Source: Tubulanus polymorphus (lineage: Eukaryota > Nemertea > Palaeonemertea > Tubulaniformes > Tubulanidae). From it: 64,000 bases of DNA. Of this stretch, positions 13,001 to 22,990 are shown piece after piece (positions within the stretch are counted from its first letter, which is position 1; each line of letters opens with the position of its first letter). The notes beneath the pieces were generated by a model that ran no database searches, had not been told where the DNA came from, and was given only the letters and a program-made list of their open reading frames with translations. The DNA lies in the NCBI RefSeq assembly GCF_964204645.1, contig NC_134025.1, positions 7,507,001 to 7,571,000 on the forward strand, given 5' to 3'. Made by a program: the position numbers and the translations under genes.

Positions 13001-16000
13001 TCAATAACTCATCATTCAACTAAAATGAATCAGGATCATTTCACTTATAGTTGTATAGTACTAGTTATACTTATATTGTTATATTGTTATATGATTAAAG
13101 CTGTATAGTTAATTATATAATCATAGTTATATTTATAGTTATAACTATAGTTGTAGTTAAAGATGCTTACTTGAATTTTAGCTAATTTATTAATAATGAA
13201 TAAAATATGAACATTTTCACAAAAATACATAAAACATAAGGTGATCGAAGCTTTAAGATCCCGTAAGAGAATGACAAAACCAATTGTGGGTTAACAAAAA
13301 CCAAAGCTGAGAAATACAACACCAACGTTACTATGATTAAAACACAACCTTAATGTTAAAAAGTTTGACAGTACCTACATACCTTCCTCTGAATTCTGCA
13401 CTTAAAAGAAGACAATATGACATGATTTTCAATGATAACAAGTTCTCTGTGATTTATCAAGAGTCAAACCTACTTGATTATTAAATTCCCTTCCTTGATC
13501 AGACAGGATTCTCTTTGGGGCACCAAATCGATAGTACATCTGTAGGATACACTTTGCAACTTCAGTTGCCGACTTTTGTTTTATCGGGTATGCTTCTACC
13601 CATTTTGACACGTAATCAGTAGCCGTAAATATATACCGGTTTCCATTTTTTGTCATCGGTGCTTCGGTTAGATCAACGCCTACCATTTCCCAGACTTCAT
13701 TAACCTAGAAATAAAAAACAATTAACAATATGGTCTATCGTAATAATAACCTCATAATTAACTTAACTAAATTTCGAAATACAAATCATAAGCTCACAAT
13801 AAAAACGTAGATGGGATAATACTGAGCGCGGCGAAAGCACATGTCATATGTATATAAGGATTGGGGACGAATTTCACTACCTTTTCAACTGTACATATTC
13901 AAATGATAGTAGGGAATTATATCTAGACAGCAGATTTTATATCAACCTTATGAAACATAAGTTATTAATGCAAACCAAAGAGAAAGCCGAACTTAGTAAA
14001 TTGTGAATTTTTATTGGTAAAATTATGAGATTTTTCACTTTTCCTTAGAAATAGCTCGCATGTAAACCTATATTTAATTAGGTATCTACCTACTGTACGT
14101 CGCATATGATGTATCTTTTTATGTACTGTATATATCACTCAAATTGCCTTTGTATTAAGACCAAGAGTTTGTCAAATAAAGTAAAGTAAAGTAAAGTATG
14201 TGAAATAATCTTATACTTGATGTTGGTGAGGGTACATGTAAATTTTATAGAAGAAAAGAGACATTTACCTTAATAGGTTGCAACTCAGAATCGCCCTTCA
14301 GCAATCTCCCAGTTTTGATATTACAGCTTTCACATCCCTTGATCTATTGATTTATTGATGATAAGAAATAAAAAGGCACCTTTAATTGGGTAATAATACA
14401 TGCTCTAATTATTCTATGTTATGTTTAATAATTGTACTGTTACGTAGAATATTCAAACAAATAATATACGGATCAGTTGATCACAATATCCGTGATAAGA
14501 CGATGAGTAAAAATCCCACAATATATGACTGAATCTAAAAGGGTTATTTGATATATGAACTTACCCAGTCTCGCAAGTCATTAGTCATTGAAGGCCAAAA
14601 GTACTTCTCTGCGATCACGGAGAAAGTCTTTTCTAATTTGAAATGGCCTCCTTCAGGACTCGAATGATATGATGTAAAAATCCTTTTTACTTCATCCAAG
14701 GAGCTTACAACTTGGGCATGCTTGCCATTCCGACGAATTCTAAATAGTTGAGTTCCTGCCAAAAACGTAAATTGAAGCAAGATTTATTTTTCAAAACTTT
14801 TATTGATTTTATTTTACCAGAATGAGTTCAAATAGAATAACAAGTTCAATCATTTATATAATATATATCTATCATCAGATTTATGATTATTCGATATTAG
14901 CTGCTTTACTAACTATTGATCGGGACTTGAGATATTTTTCTTAGATATTGAGATTTGATCTTTAATCTATCGATGCAATATCATTATTCATAATTTTGGT
15001 TATGTTCGGTGAAATGGTGGCGCGTAATCTCAAACTCAAGCGGATACAGATCAGTCGTAAGGAAAGATATTCAAACAATTTAAACGCCGGCCCGAACGGC
15101 AAACAACCCTTTTAACCTCTGTGAAAATTGGAAATATAGCTTTTAGAGATACTTCAAAGTTAATAGATATCGCGCGGTTAAAATATGCGGTCCTTGGTTT
15201 CACATCGTCACTGTTCTCTGTTGCGTTCAAAACATCCAAGAATCACCAGCAGATATCTGCATTTCATTTCCTTTAAAATGGTGTTTGAGTTCATCGAGCA
15301 AGGGACTGTAGAACTATATGATATTTAATCTAAACATATGTTTTAAAAAAAGAGTTGAAATTATCGCAAAAATGTGGACCTCGAGGGACCGCCATAAAAT
15401 GGCGCCTATTTATCAAATTTATCAACTTTTAGCATCAAATGCTAAATTTCATGAATCACCCTTAAAGTCGGATAGAATATAGTTCATCAGAATGTATTCA
15501 CTCTAAAATAATCGTTTTAAATCTAAGATTTGGAAGTAATTCTTTTAAATGTTCTAATAGATAGCTCAACTGCTAAATAGAACGGTATAACATGCACATC
15601 CTGTTAAGTTAAATATAATAGTCAATGAGAATACATCTACATAAAAACGTGAATAAGATGATGTCTTATTTTGGAATTATCCAAAAGTGATTTATCTTTG
15701 AATTTTTAATTTGGTTTAGTATCTTTCTATTACGGAACAGCTCTATTAATGCTTTCTCTGGTGCGATGTTAATCAGAATATATCTTCTAAGATACCAAAA
15801 ACCTGTTTGATTTATCAAGTAATACCCTTCTAATTACTGGTACATGGAAACCGCTGTTAAACAACTGTTGTGTTGCGTCGCCTCGTATCAACGTACGTGA
15901 ACATATCATGCCTATCCTAATTGATGGGTACTGCCACGTTCGGGGCCATTAATTTTTACTGCTGACAAAAAGATTCTGACTGAGACACCTGTTCAAGCAC

Positions 16001-19000
16001 GTTGCTATGCATACTAGTCGTATGATTCTATCTACGGTGATTAGAGGCCACAAAATCATAAATTAAAAGTTTTTCACTATCGCAGTTCAGTATAATAGTA
16101 GTCTACTTTAATTTAAATAATAATTGTCCTCCAGTATCTTAATATCATTTTATCAGGGGATAGCTCTAACACTGTCAGCTGGTACGGTATAACATGGATC
16201 CCCTCCTTTAAAGTCATAAGTAATGGTTAATCAGAATGTATCTTATTAAAAATATCATTAATATCATGTTTTATTTTAGATTTTGAAGTTATTAATTGCC
16301 CTGGTTGTTTTAATATCAATCTATTAGGGGGTAGCTCTAATACTGTCAGCTGGTACGGTATAACATGCATCCCCCTTTAAAGTAATAAGTGATGGTTAAT
16401 CACAATGTATCTTATTCAAAATATCAGTAATATCATGTTTTATTTTGGATTATGAAGTTATTAATTGCCCTGGTTGTTTTAATATCAATCTGTTAGGGGG
16501 TAGCTCTAATACTGTCAGATGGTACGGTATAACATGCATCCCCCTTTTAAGTCATAAGTAATGGTTAATCAGAATGTATCTTATTCAAAATATCATTAAT
16601 ATCATGTTTTATTATAGATTTTGAAGTTATTAATTGCCCTGGTTGTTTTAATATCAATCTATTAGGGGGTAGCTCTAATACTGTCAGCTAGTACGGTATA
16701 ACATGCATCCCCCTTTAAAGTAATACGTAATGGTTAATCACAATGTATCTTATTCAAAATATCATTAATATCATGTTTTATTTTGGATTATGAAGTTATT
16801 AATTGCCCTGGTTGTTTTAATATCAATCTATTAGGGGGTAGCTATAATACTGTCAGATGGTACGGTATTACATGCATCCCCTCCTTTTAAGTCATAAGTA
16901 ATGGTTAATCAGAATGTATCTTATTCAAAATATCATTAATATCATGTTTTATTATAGATTTTGAAGTTATTAATTGCAATAGTTGTTTTAATATCAATCT
17001 GTTAGGGGGTAGCTCTAATACGGTCAGCTGATACGGTATTACATGCATCCCCTCCTTTAAAGTAATGGTTAATCAGAATGTATCTTATTCAAAATATCAT
17101 TAATATCATGTTTTATTATAGATTTTGAAGTTATTAATTGCAATAGTTGTTTTAATATCAATCTGTTAGGGGGTAGCTCTAATACTGTCAGATGGTACGG
17201 TATTACATGCATCCCCTCCTTTTAAGTCATAAGTAATGGTTAATCAGAATGTATCTTATTCAAAATATCATTAATATCATGTTTTATTATAGATTTTGAA
17301 GTTATTAATTGCAATAGTTGTTTTAATATCAATCTGTTAGGGGGTAGCTCTAATACTGTCAGATGGTACGGTATTACATGCATCCCCTCCTTTTAAGTCA
17401 TAAGTAATGGTTAATCAGAATGTATCTTATTCAAAATATCTATAATATCATGTTTTATTATAGATTTTGAAGTTATTAATTGCAATAGTTGTTTTAATAT
17501 CAATCTATTAGGGGGTAGCTCTAATACTGCCAGCTGGTACGGTATTACATGCATCCCCTCCTTTTAAGTCATAAGTAATGGTTAATCAGAATGTATCTTA
17601 TTCAAAATATCATTAATATCATGTTTTATTATAGATTTTGAAGTTATTAATTGCAATAGTTGTTTTAATATCAATCTGTTAGGGGGTAGCTCTAATACTG
17701 TCAGATGGTACGGTATTACATGCATCCCCTCCTTTTAAGTCATAAGTAATGGTTAATCAGAATGTATCTTATTCAAAATATCTATAATATCATGTTTTAT
17801 TATAGATTTTGAAGTTATTAATTGCCCTGGTTGTTTTAATATCAATCTATTAGGGGGTAGCTCTAATACTGTCAGCTAGTACGGTATAACATGCATCCCC
17901 CTTTAAAGTAATACGTAATGGTTAATCACAATGTATCTTATTCAAAATATCATAAATATCATGTTTTATTTTGGATTATGAAGTTATTAATTGCCCTGGT
18001 TGTTTTAATATCAATCTATTAGGGGGTAGCTCTAATACTGTCAGCTGGTACGGTATAACATGCATCCCCTCCTTTTAAGTCATAAGTAACGGTTAATCAG
18101 AATGTATTTTATTTAAAATATCATTAATATCATGTTTTATTTTGGATTTTGAAGTTATTAATTGCCCTGGATGTCTTAAATATCAATCTATTAGCTCTTA
18201 TAATGTCATCGATGTTTTAAAATCATTTTATTTGGAGATAGCTCTAATACTACATCTAGTATAAAATGCACCCCTTACGGTCAAATATGATAGCTGTATC
18301 TAATAATTAAATATTGAATAATATGAAGTTTTCAATTTTCATCTATGTTTTGATATCAAACTATGAGGGAATAGCTCTAATACTGCCATATCTGGTGCCA
18401 TGCTAGATATTACCATTAATCAGAATCTGATTGATGTCGTGTATCATTTTCTTATTTTTAAGTAATTAATTGTCATGATGTTTTGATATCATTCTATTAG
18501 AATAGTACGTCAAATATGCCGCCTCTAAGATTGGCCTTAGTTAAATTAGCCTCAAATACCTGAAAAAAAGCTGTTTGATTTATCAGGGAATACCCCTCAT
18601 AATTGCTGGTGCGTAATTGGCATCCATAGAAACCGCAGTTAAACAACTGTTGTGATGCGTCGCCTCGTTTCAACGCACGTCAACGCATCATAAATTGCTA
18701 CAGTCTTCCTTGGGTACTGCCACTTCCAGGGCCGTAGTACCATTAATTTTTACTCCTGACAAGAAGATACTGATAGAAACACCTGTTCAAGCACGTTGCT
18801 ATGCACAATGAAAATCTAAAGATTTTTACGATCTCCAAAGTTCAGGACCTACGTTTTCATCGAGTTGTGAAAAACGTTGAAACTATTTTTTTTCTAACCA
18901 ATATCCTTTACAAAATACACACAAATTTTCAAATGATTGGTTGAAACATTTTGTTCATTTCTTTTCATCTAAATGACTTATTGAAAACTTTTTTAAAAGA

Positions 19001-19567
19001 AATAACTCATTCAGCTTTATTTGGTCGATCCAGAGTCATGACAAATCTTTTTCCCAACAATTTTAGCTTTGATAATAGCAATAAAACCAAAACGCTTCAG
19101 AATTAAAATGATTGGTCGAACAAATTTTCTCACATTACTTAGTAAATTTTTCTTTAAAGAAATAGTCTTGTTGGATAGATCCTGAATGCCGAAAAATAAT
19201 TTTTATTTGGGCCCAAACAGTTTTCCCAACAATTTTAGTTCGGTAACAAAAATCGCACATTCGGTCACAAACGCTTCAGATTTTCAAATGATTTGTTGGA
19301 ATTTTTCACTCACATATCTATCTAAATTTAATTTAAGTCAAGATATCTTTTTCCTAACTGTATTTATCTATCTCAAAAATAATTTTAAAACACTTTAATG
19401 AATTTTCAAATATTATTTTGAAAAACGAAAATATTTCATTTCCTACCTTGCATGGTAAAATGCTTCGCTTTCTTTCTCAGAGTACACTTCATCGCCTTTG
19501 TAAAATCGGCTGGATATTGGCCATTCAACAGGTAATTAGAAAGGTTCGTTGCTTCAGCAGGATCCAT
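7073..19567 (-). CDS. Ginger1 transposase: zinc finger, DD35E integrase, acidic exon-repeat linker, Ulp1-like protease, PHD finger (35 exons)
   Basis: Exons (minus, 5' to 3') start 19567-19447, 14755-14565, 14343-14269, 13704-13474, 13019-12913, 12833-12656, 12561-12392, 12313-12108, 12023-11976, then ten 60-nt exons down to 10357, then fifteen small exons to 7362-7073. Lengths sum to 3459 nt (1152 aa plus stop) with every splice phase matching. Seen in order: YP motif in exon 1; HHCC zinc finger (about 60-112); integrase core D140, D198, E234 (DD35E); an RKGG-type GPY/F-like region (about 360-410); acidic linker (427-670); Ulp1-like domain with HWTLM His774, Cys835 and Gln829; PHD finger (about 884-935); a basic PPKRRK tract; C-terminal Cys/His domain. 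The likely job is cut-and-paste transposition at CCGG. The usual protease Asp is Asn (791). Exon 8's donor (GTTGAG) is weak. No AATAAA was seen after the stop. Confidence 0.85.
10357..11876 (-). repeat. Ten-copy tandem exon duplication in the transposase gene (162-163-bp unit)
   Basis: Exon copies lie at 10357-10416, 10520-10579, 10682-10741, 10844-10903, 11007-11066, 11169-11228, 11331-11390, 11493-11552, 11655-11714 and 11817-11876. Each is a 60-nt phase 1-1 exon beginning after TTCTAG and ending before GTGTGTAC, followed by an almost identical intron of about 102 nt. The peptide begins DGLIDDTEVQAG and is acidic. Four copies read A-D and six read D-D at one dipeptide. An eleventh, diverged copy (11976-12023, KGLKANADTEVDS) sits upstream and looks like the ancestral relative. 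The long open frames on the opposite strand here are shadows of the repeat. Confidence 0.9.
13810..14200 (+). mobile_element. Possible truncated LINE/SINE fragment with TAAAG tail in a transposase intron
   Basis: The intron between exons 3 and 4 is long (13705-14268) and contains a run ending TTTGTCAAATAAAGTAAAG with four TAAAG-type units (about 14171-14198). A simple-repeat tail of this kind is typical of 5'-truncated non-LTR retrotransposons. The 5' limit and family are not clear, and no target duplication was confirmed. Confidence 0.35.
15785..16015 (+). repeat. Direct repeat flanking the right satellite array (left copy)
   Basis: The segment contains CTGTTTGATTTATCA, AAACAACTGTTGTG, GCGTCGCCTCGT and ends CACCTGTTCAAGCACGTTGC. 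It matches 18558-18808 in the same orientation at roughly 75-80% by eye, with small indels. The pair brackets the right array. I do not recognise the sequence as coding. Confidence 0.75.
16131..18205 (-). repeat. Right subterminal satellite array, same 171-bp unit in inverse orientation, about 12 copies
   Basis: The reverse complement of the left-array unit is repeated from about 16131 to 18205; the anchor CATGCATCCCCTCC recurs at about 170-bp steps. Copies are more varied than on the left: several carry the GCCCTGG (CCAGGGC) variant, and some have CCCCCTTT in place of CCCCTCCTTT. The array lies inside intron 1 of the transposase gene, so it would be part of the primary transcript. A decayed outlier unit is visible near 18220-18290, and another near 15550-15610. 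Confidence 0.93.
18558..18808 (+). repeat. Direct repeat flanking the right satellite array (right copy)
   Basis: This is the partner of 15785-16015, sharing AAACAACTGTTGTG, GCGTCGCCTCGT, GGGTACTGCCAC and the CACCTGTTCAAGCACGTTGC end. It has a short insertion (about 18610-18625) relative to the left copy. Confidence 0.75.
18830..19440. repeat. Degenerate tandem repeat in intron 1 of the transposase gene
   Basis: Words such as ACGCTTCAGA, TTTTCAAATGATT(G/T)GTTG, CCCAACAATTTTAG and TTTAAAGAAATA recur two or three times at roughly 200-bp steps. The copies are strongly diverged and AT-rich, and no coding exon was found. Confidence 0.5.
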
Positions 19568-19694
19568 TTTTATTGATGATAGTTAAATAAATCGATAAGT
19601 ATATTATCGGAAACAAAAAGCACGGCGCGATTGATTACGGTAAATGCTAGCTATGCTGTCAGAGGATGCCGTTTATACGGCGAAAAGCTGTCTG

Positions 19695-19781
19695 CTATTG
19701 ACGCATGCGCAGTGCATATTGACGCATGCGCAGTCTGCTATGGGATGCCTGTTGTACGGGGATGCTAGTTGTACTGTGACA
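19695..19781 (-). repeat. Right terminal inverted repeat of the Ginger1 element
   Basis: This is the inverse of the left end, followed by CCGG at 19782-19785. It holds two copies of a GACGCATGCGCAGT block (about 19700-19734), where the left TIR has one related copy. The block resembles the NRF-1 consensus. The transposase start codon lies about 130 bp further inside (19567), so this TIR is the likely promoter region. Confidence 0.75.
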
Positions 19782-20049
19782 CCGGTCTAAATCGTGATTC
19801 TGTATCTCAGCGGTAGATGTCGCGACCTCTGCGGTAGAGTGTGAGTCCAGTTTATAAAGTTTTAAATGCTTTTATTACCGTTTATGTACTTATTTTTAAG
19901 TACTGTTTTTCCTCCCTATTCTATAGAAATGTTTGGAGCTTATTCGTATTCGTATATCACGATCATCATCCGTTTTACTGCCGTGCTTTGAACCGTGTTT
20001 AAATGATACTTAGCGTTTCAGCGTGATAGAATAAGTCGAATTCGCAAAA

Positions 20050-20178
20050 ATGTCTAAACCTGACAAAGGATCAAATTGGTCAAATGAAGAATGTCTTGCT
20101 CTACTTCGAATCTGGAAGCAAGACTTCATCCAGTCGCAATTAATTATAGCAGATGGCGACATCTTGTGGGCCCGGTGA
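20050..20178 (+). pseudogene. Myb/SANT-like domain fragment of the outer Harbinger-like element
   Basis: A 42-codon frame begins ATG at 20050 and reads SNWSNEECLALLRIWKQ, the start of a trihelix-type Myb/SANT-like DNA-binding domain, before a stop at 20178. Such proteins are the second gene of PIF/Harbinger transposons, where they help bring the transposase to the nucleus and the ends. Only the first part of the domain is present and it runs straight into the right TIR, so this is a remnant rather than a working gene. An extension through a splice site cannot be excluded. Confidence 0.5.
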
Positions 20179-20269
20179 CAAGCGATTTTATCACCGCGTG
20201 TCAAAACACCGTGTGAATGCTCACCAAAATTTCGTTGGTCTAACTAGTTGTCGTGTGAACGCGACTATA

Positions 20270-21739
20270 GACAGTACATGGTAAATCATATTCAATTTTC
20301 ACATATTTCAAAGTTTTTTTACATTTTTTTCATGGTAGAAAAACAATGCAAACAATTTGATTCAAATTTCGTACATATTTTTATATATATTTTGTATTAT
20401 GAAAATTGTATTATATTTTTGATAAATTTTCAATTTATATGAACTACATCATAAATAATGGAGCTTGCCTGCCCGGGCAAACCTCCGTTTCCGGAGGTGA
20501 AAAATTGAAACCGAATGACAAATAGTCAGAACTACAGTCCGGAAACGATTGACCGCGGAATTGAGCACGGTTGCTGTAGTTCGCACCTAGTTTCAAGATA
20601 GCCGACACTGAAATATGTAACGACCGAACTATAGTGCCTTTGGTTATAAGCTCCGACCTTTAATCGACTAACAATAAAAACCAGGTTCGACCTGGTTAGA
20701 CAGATTGCCACTCAATTCACTGTTGATTTATTCACATTCAAAACAACCAAGATCTGATACCATGAGCCCTGGATTGATGAAGGATCAGCGACTGGGTCAC
20801 TTCACCTCAATGAAGGCCTATTTCACATAAATTCACAACTTATTCAAATGAGCCACTTACCCCTTGAATATCGAATCCTTCAGACACAGCTTATTTAAGA
20901 ATTCACAGGTTTTTGAGTTGTGGCGATAAACGCAAAAATTTCACACAGACGCAGCACAGGTAAAACTTTATCTCCCAAGACTACATCAAGAGGATATGGT
21001 ACTAGTGGTTCTGATGAAGTTCTGGAGTTGTATTTAACAATGTTCAGCTCATATTTGACATAATCTAAGACAATATTCTGACAAAACGCTACATTTGAAT
21101 ACATTTTAATGTTTGAATACATCTTAGTTTATGTGTATTCCTCTGAAACGGATTTACACCATTTACAAAAAGCGATTTGTCTTGAAATCAAACACCAAAA
21201 TTCATTTTCACTTAAACCCGATTTTAGCTATTCACATAAAATGCTTATCATATGAAAAAAGTACAAAATAAGTTTAGGCCTCATTGAGACCTCACCAAAT
21301 CTTCAAATACTGGGCAGTCATTAGTTTCAACTTTGCAATTGAGAGCAATAAAAAATATACCGACACCAACGCGAATCGAAAAATTGCTTATATTTTCATA
21401 ATTTTCAGTTCTCCTTATGGGAGTATCGATACTGAAAAATACTAATTCAACTTGATAAGATGCTGTTCAATTCAAGTAAAATAATATCACAGCATGATAA
21501 TTCATTTACCATTTTGATTTACATGTATAAGAATTGTACAATGGTGATACAAATAAACAATTCAAGATGGAGGGACGCATCAAGAAACCTGTTAAGGTTT
21601 ATGAAAGTAGTTGATGATATTTACATCAATACAAGCAGCCTATCTGCTTCTCCGCTGTTTAATGATAAGACTTTACAAGGACCACCTACACAGCACTCTC
21701 AAGAGTTCAAATCTAGAAAACGGCTCTATTACTTTCTAG
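20270..21739. other. Intergenic, no supported gene
   Basis: Open frames are short and lack splice context. A minus-strand frame at 20895-21122 (with LDVVLGDKVLPVLRLCEI) looks protein-like in composition but has no recognisable domain. The segment 20825-20880 (GAGCCACTTACCCCTTGAATAT) has a diverged second copy at about 23450-23495; both read as possible minus-strand donors, suggesting a duplicated non-coding or transposon segment. Confidence 0.4.
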
Positions 21740-21940
21740 CCCTTGGCCCATAGTATCTACATACCAAGTTTCGTCAACATCGGACAATAATTGTAGGACT
21801 AGTAGCGATTTAAAGATTTTACAAGCGCCACCCGTACAGTGCCCCCTAGAGATCAAATTGGGAAAATGGGTCTATAACAAGATCAGAAAAGAACTGTAGC
21901 ACTAGTAGCAAATTGAAGCAAAAGTTGACGGATGGACGAC
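21740..21940 (+). mobile_element. Probable LINE/SINE 3'-end fragment
   Basis: The words CATACCAAGTTTCGTCAACATCGG and TTGACGGATGGACGACG, with two degenerate copies of AGGACTAGTAGC / AGCACTAGTAGC, resemble the 3' regions of invertebrate non-LTR retrotransposons or their SINEs. No coding part or boundary is visible, and the family is not assigned. Confidence 0.4.
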
Positions 21941-22424
21941 GATGGATAATCCCCCTAACCCATCAAAACCCACAAAAACTCATTGGAAAGCGGGTTTCAT
22001 TGAATATCCCGCGGCATTTTTGCGGCATAAATACCCACAAGAAAGCCATTTTGTTTCTGATCAAAAAATGTTTTTGGGATGATGAAATAAAGGGTATCAT
22101 AAATGTATAACAAAAATTCAAGACGAGAATAAATATGCAAAATGTACTTATTTTGACCGAGAAACAACAAAGGCTGCCAGTCAGTTATCTTAATTCTGAT
22201 AAGGGCCAATACTTAAGATTCGTTTATTGAATATTGAATTTCAACCAAAAAAATTATTAAGACAATTCTGATTTCTCAATGTATCATTTTATTTAAAATT
22301 TTTTTTTAATTTTATCATTTTATTGAAGTATTCACAAACCGAATTCAGAAACCGAACAATCAACAATCAGCAGTTTGTAGAATAACCAGACAGCTACAGT
22401 TAACAATAATAAGTACTGGGCGTA

Positions 22425-22990
22425 GATGCGCTGGTATCACTGGTACTGGCTTGATGCACTGGTATGACTGGTACTGGGATGATGCATTGGTATGACTGGT
22501 ACTGGGATGATGTACTGGTATCACTGGTACTGGGATGATGTACTGGTATCACTGGTACTGGGATGATGTACTGGTATCACTGGTACTGGGATGATGTACT
22601 GGTATCACTGGTACTGGGATGATGCACTGGTATCACTGGTACTGGGATGTTACACTGGTATCATTGGTGATGGCTTGATACACTGGTATCACTGGTACTG
22701 GGATGACGTACTGGTATCACTGGTACTGAGATGATGCACTGGTATCATTGGTGATGGCTTGATACGCTGGTATCACTGGTACTGGGATGATGCGCTGGTA
22801 TCACTGGTACTTGGATGATGCGCTGGTATCACTGGTACTGGGATGATGTACTGGTATCACTGGTACTGGGATGATGTACTGGTATCACTGGTACTGGGAT
22901 GATGCACTGGTATCATTGGTGATGGCTTGATACGCTGGTATCACTGTTACTGGGATGATGCGCTGGTATCACTGGTACTGGGATGATTAT
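22425..22990 (+). repeat. 28-bp minisatellite, about 20 copies
   Basis: The unit is ACTGGTATCACTGGTACTGG followed by GATGATGT, repeated head to tail. A second variant (ATTGGTGATGGCTTGATACG) recurs every few units at about 22670, 22745 and 22915, so small groups of units were copied together. It is not clearly open in any frame over its whole length and is probably non-coding. Confidence 0.9.

Larger units (their letters stand above)
750..19781. mobile_element. Ginger1 DNA transposon, apparently complete (19,032 bp)
   Basis: The element starts TGTCACAGTACAA at 750 and ends with the exact inverse TTGTACTGTGACA at 19781. CCGG flanks both ends (746-749, 19782-19785). CCGG-specific target duplications, TG...CA termini, and a Gypsy-like integrase with GPY/F-type region followed by an OTU or Ulp1 protease are the published hallmarks of the Ginger1 group (Gypsy INteGrasE Related). 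Inside are one minus-strand gene of about 35 exons and two inverted subterminal arrays of a 171-bp satellite. There is no reverse transcriptase, RNase H, gag or polymerase B, which argues against a Gypsy LTR element or a Maverick/Polinton. All exons are in phase with no stops, so it may be autonomous or only recently silenced. Confidence 0.88.
554..20266. mobile_element. Outer PIF/Harbinger-like DNA transposon, interrupted by the Ginger1 element
   Basis: The left end reads AGGCGCGTTCACACGAC (554-570). The right end is its near-perfect inverse, finishing CGCGACT at 20266. Both are flanked by ATA (551-553 and 20267-20269), a 3-bp duplication as made by PIF/Harbinger transposons. Without the 19-kb insert the element is only about 680 bp, so it is non-autonomous. 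Its right arm holds a short Myb/SANT-like frame (20050-20178), a domain that accompanies Harbinger transposases; no DDE transposase is present. The left arm has many copies of an ACCGGTCTAA(A/T)TT-type palindromic word, and the insertion hit a CCGG in this context. The Harbinger assignment is an inference from TIR, duplication length and Myb fragment. Confidence 0.6.

Noticed and set aside
7073-14780. Gypsy LTR retrotransposon
   Set aside because: The integrase is Gypsy-like, but there is no gag, protease, reverse transcriptase or RNase H and no LTR pair. The gene has introns and the ends are inverted repeats with CCGG.
750-19781. Maverick/Polinton element
   Set aside because: It has an integrase and a Ulp1-type protease, but no DNA polymerase B, packaging ATPase or capsid genes, and the duplication is 4 bp (CCGG) rather than 6 bp.
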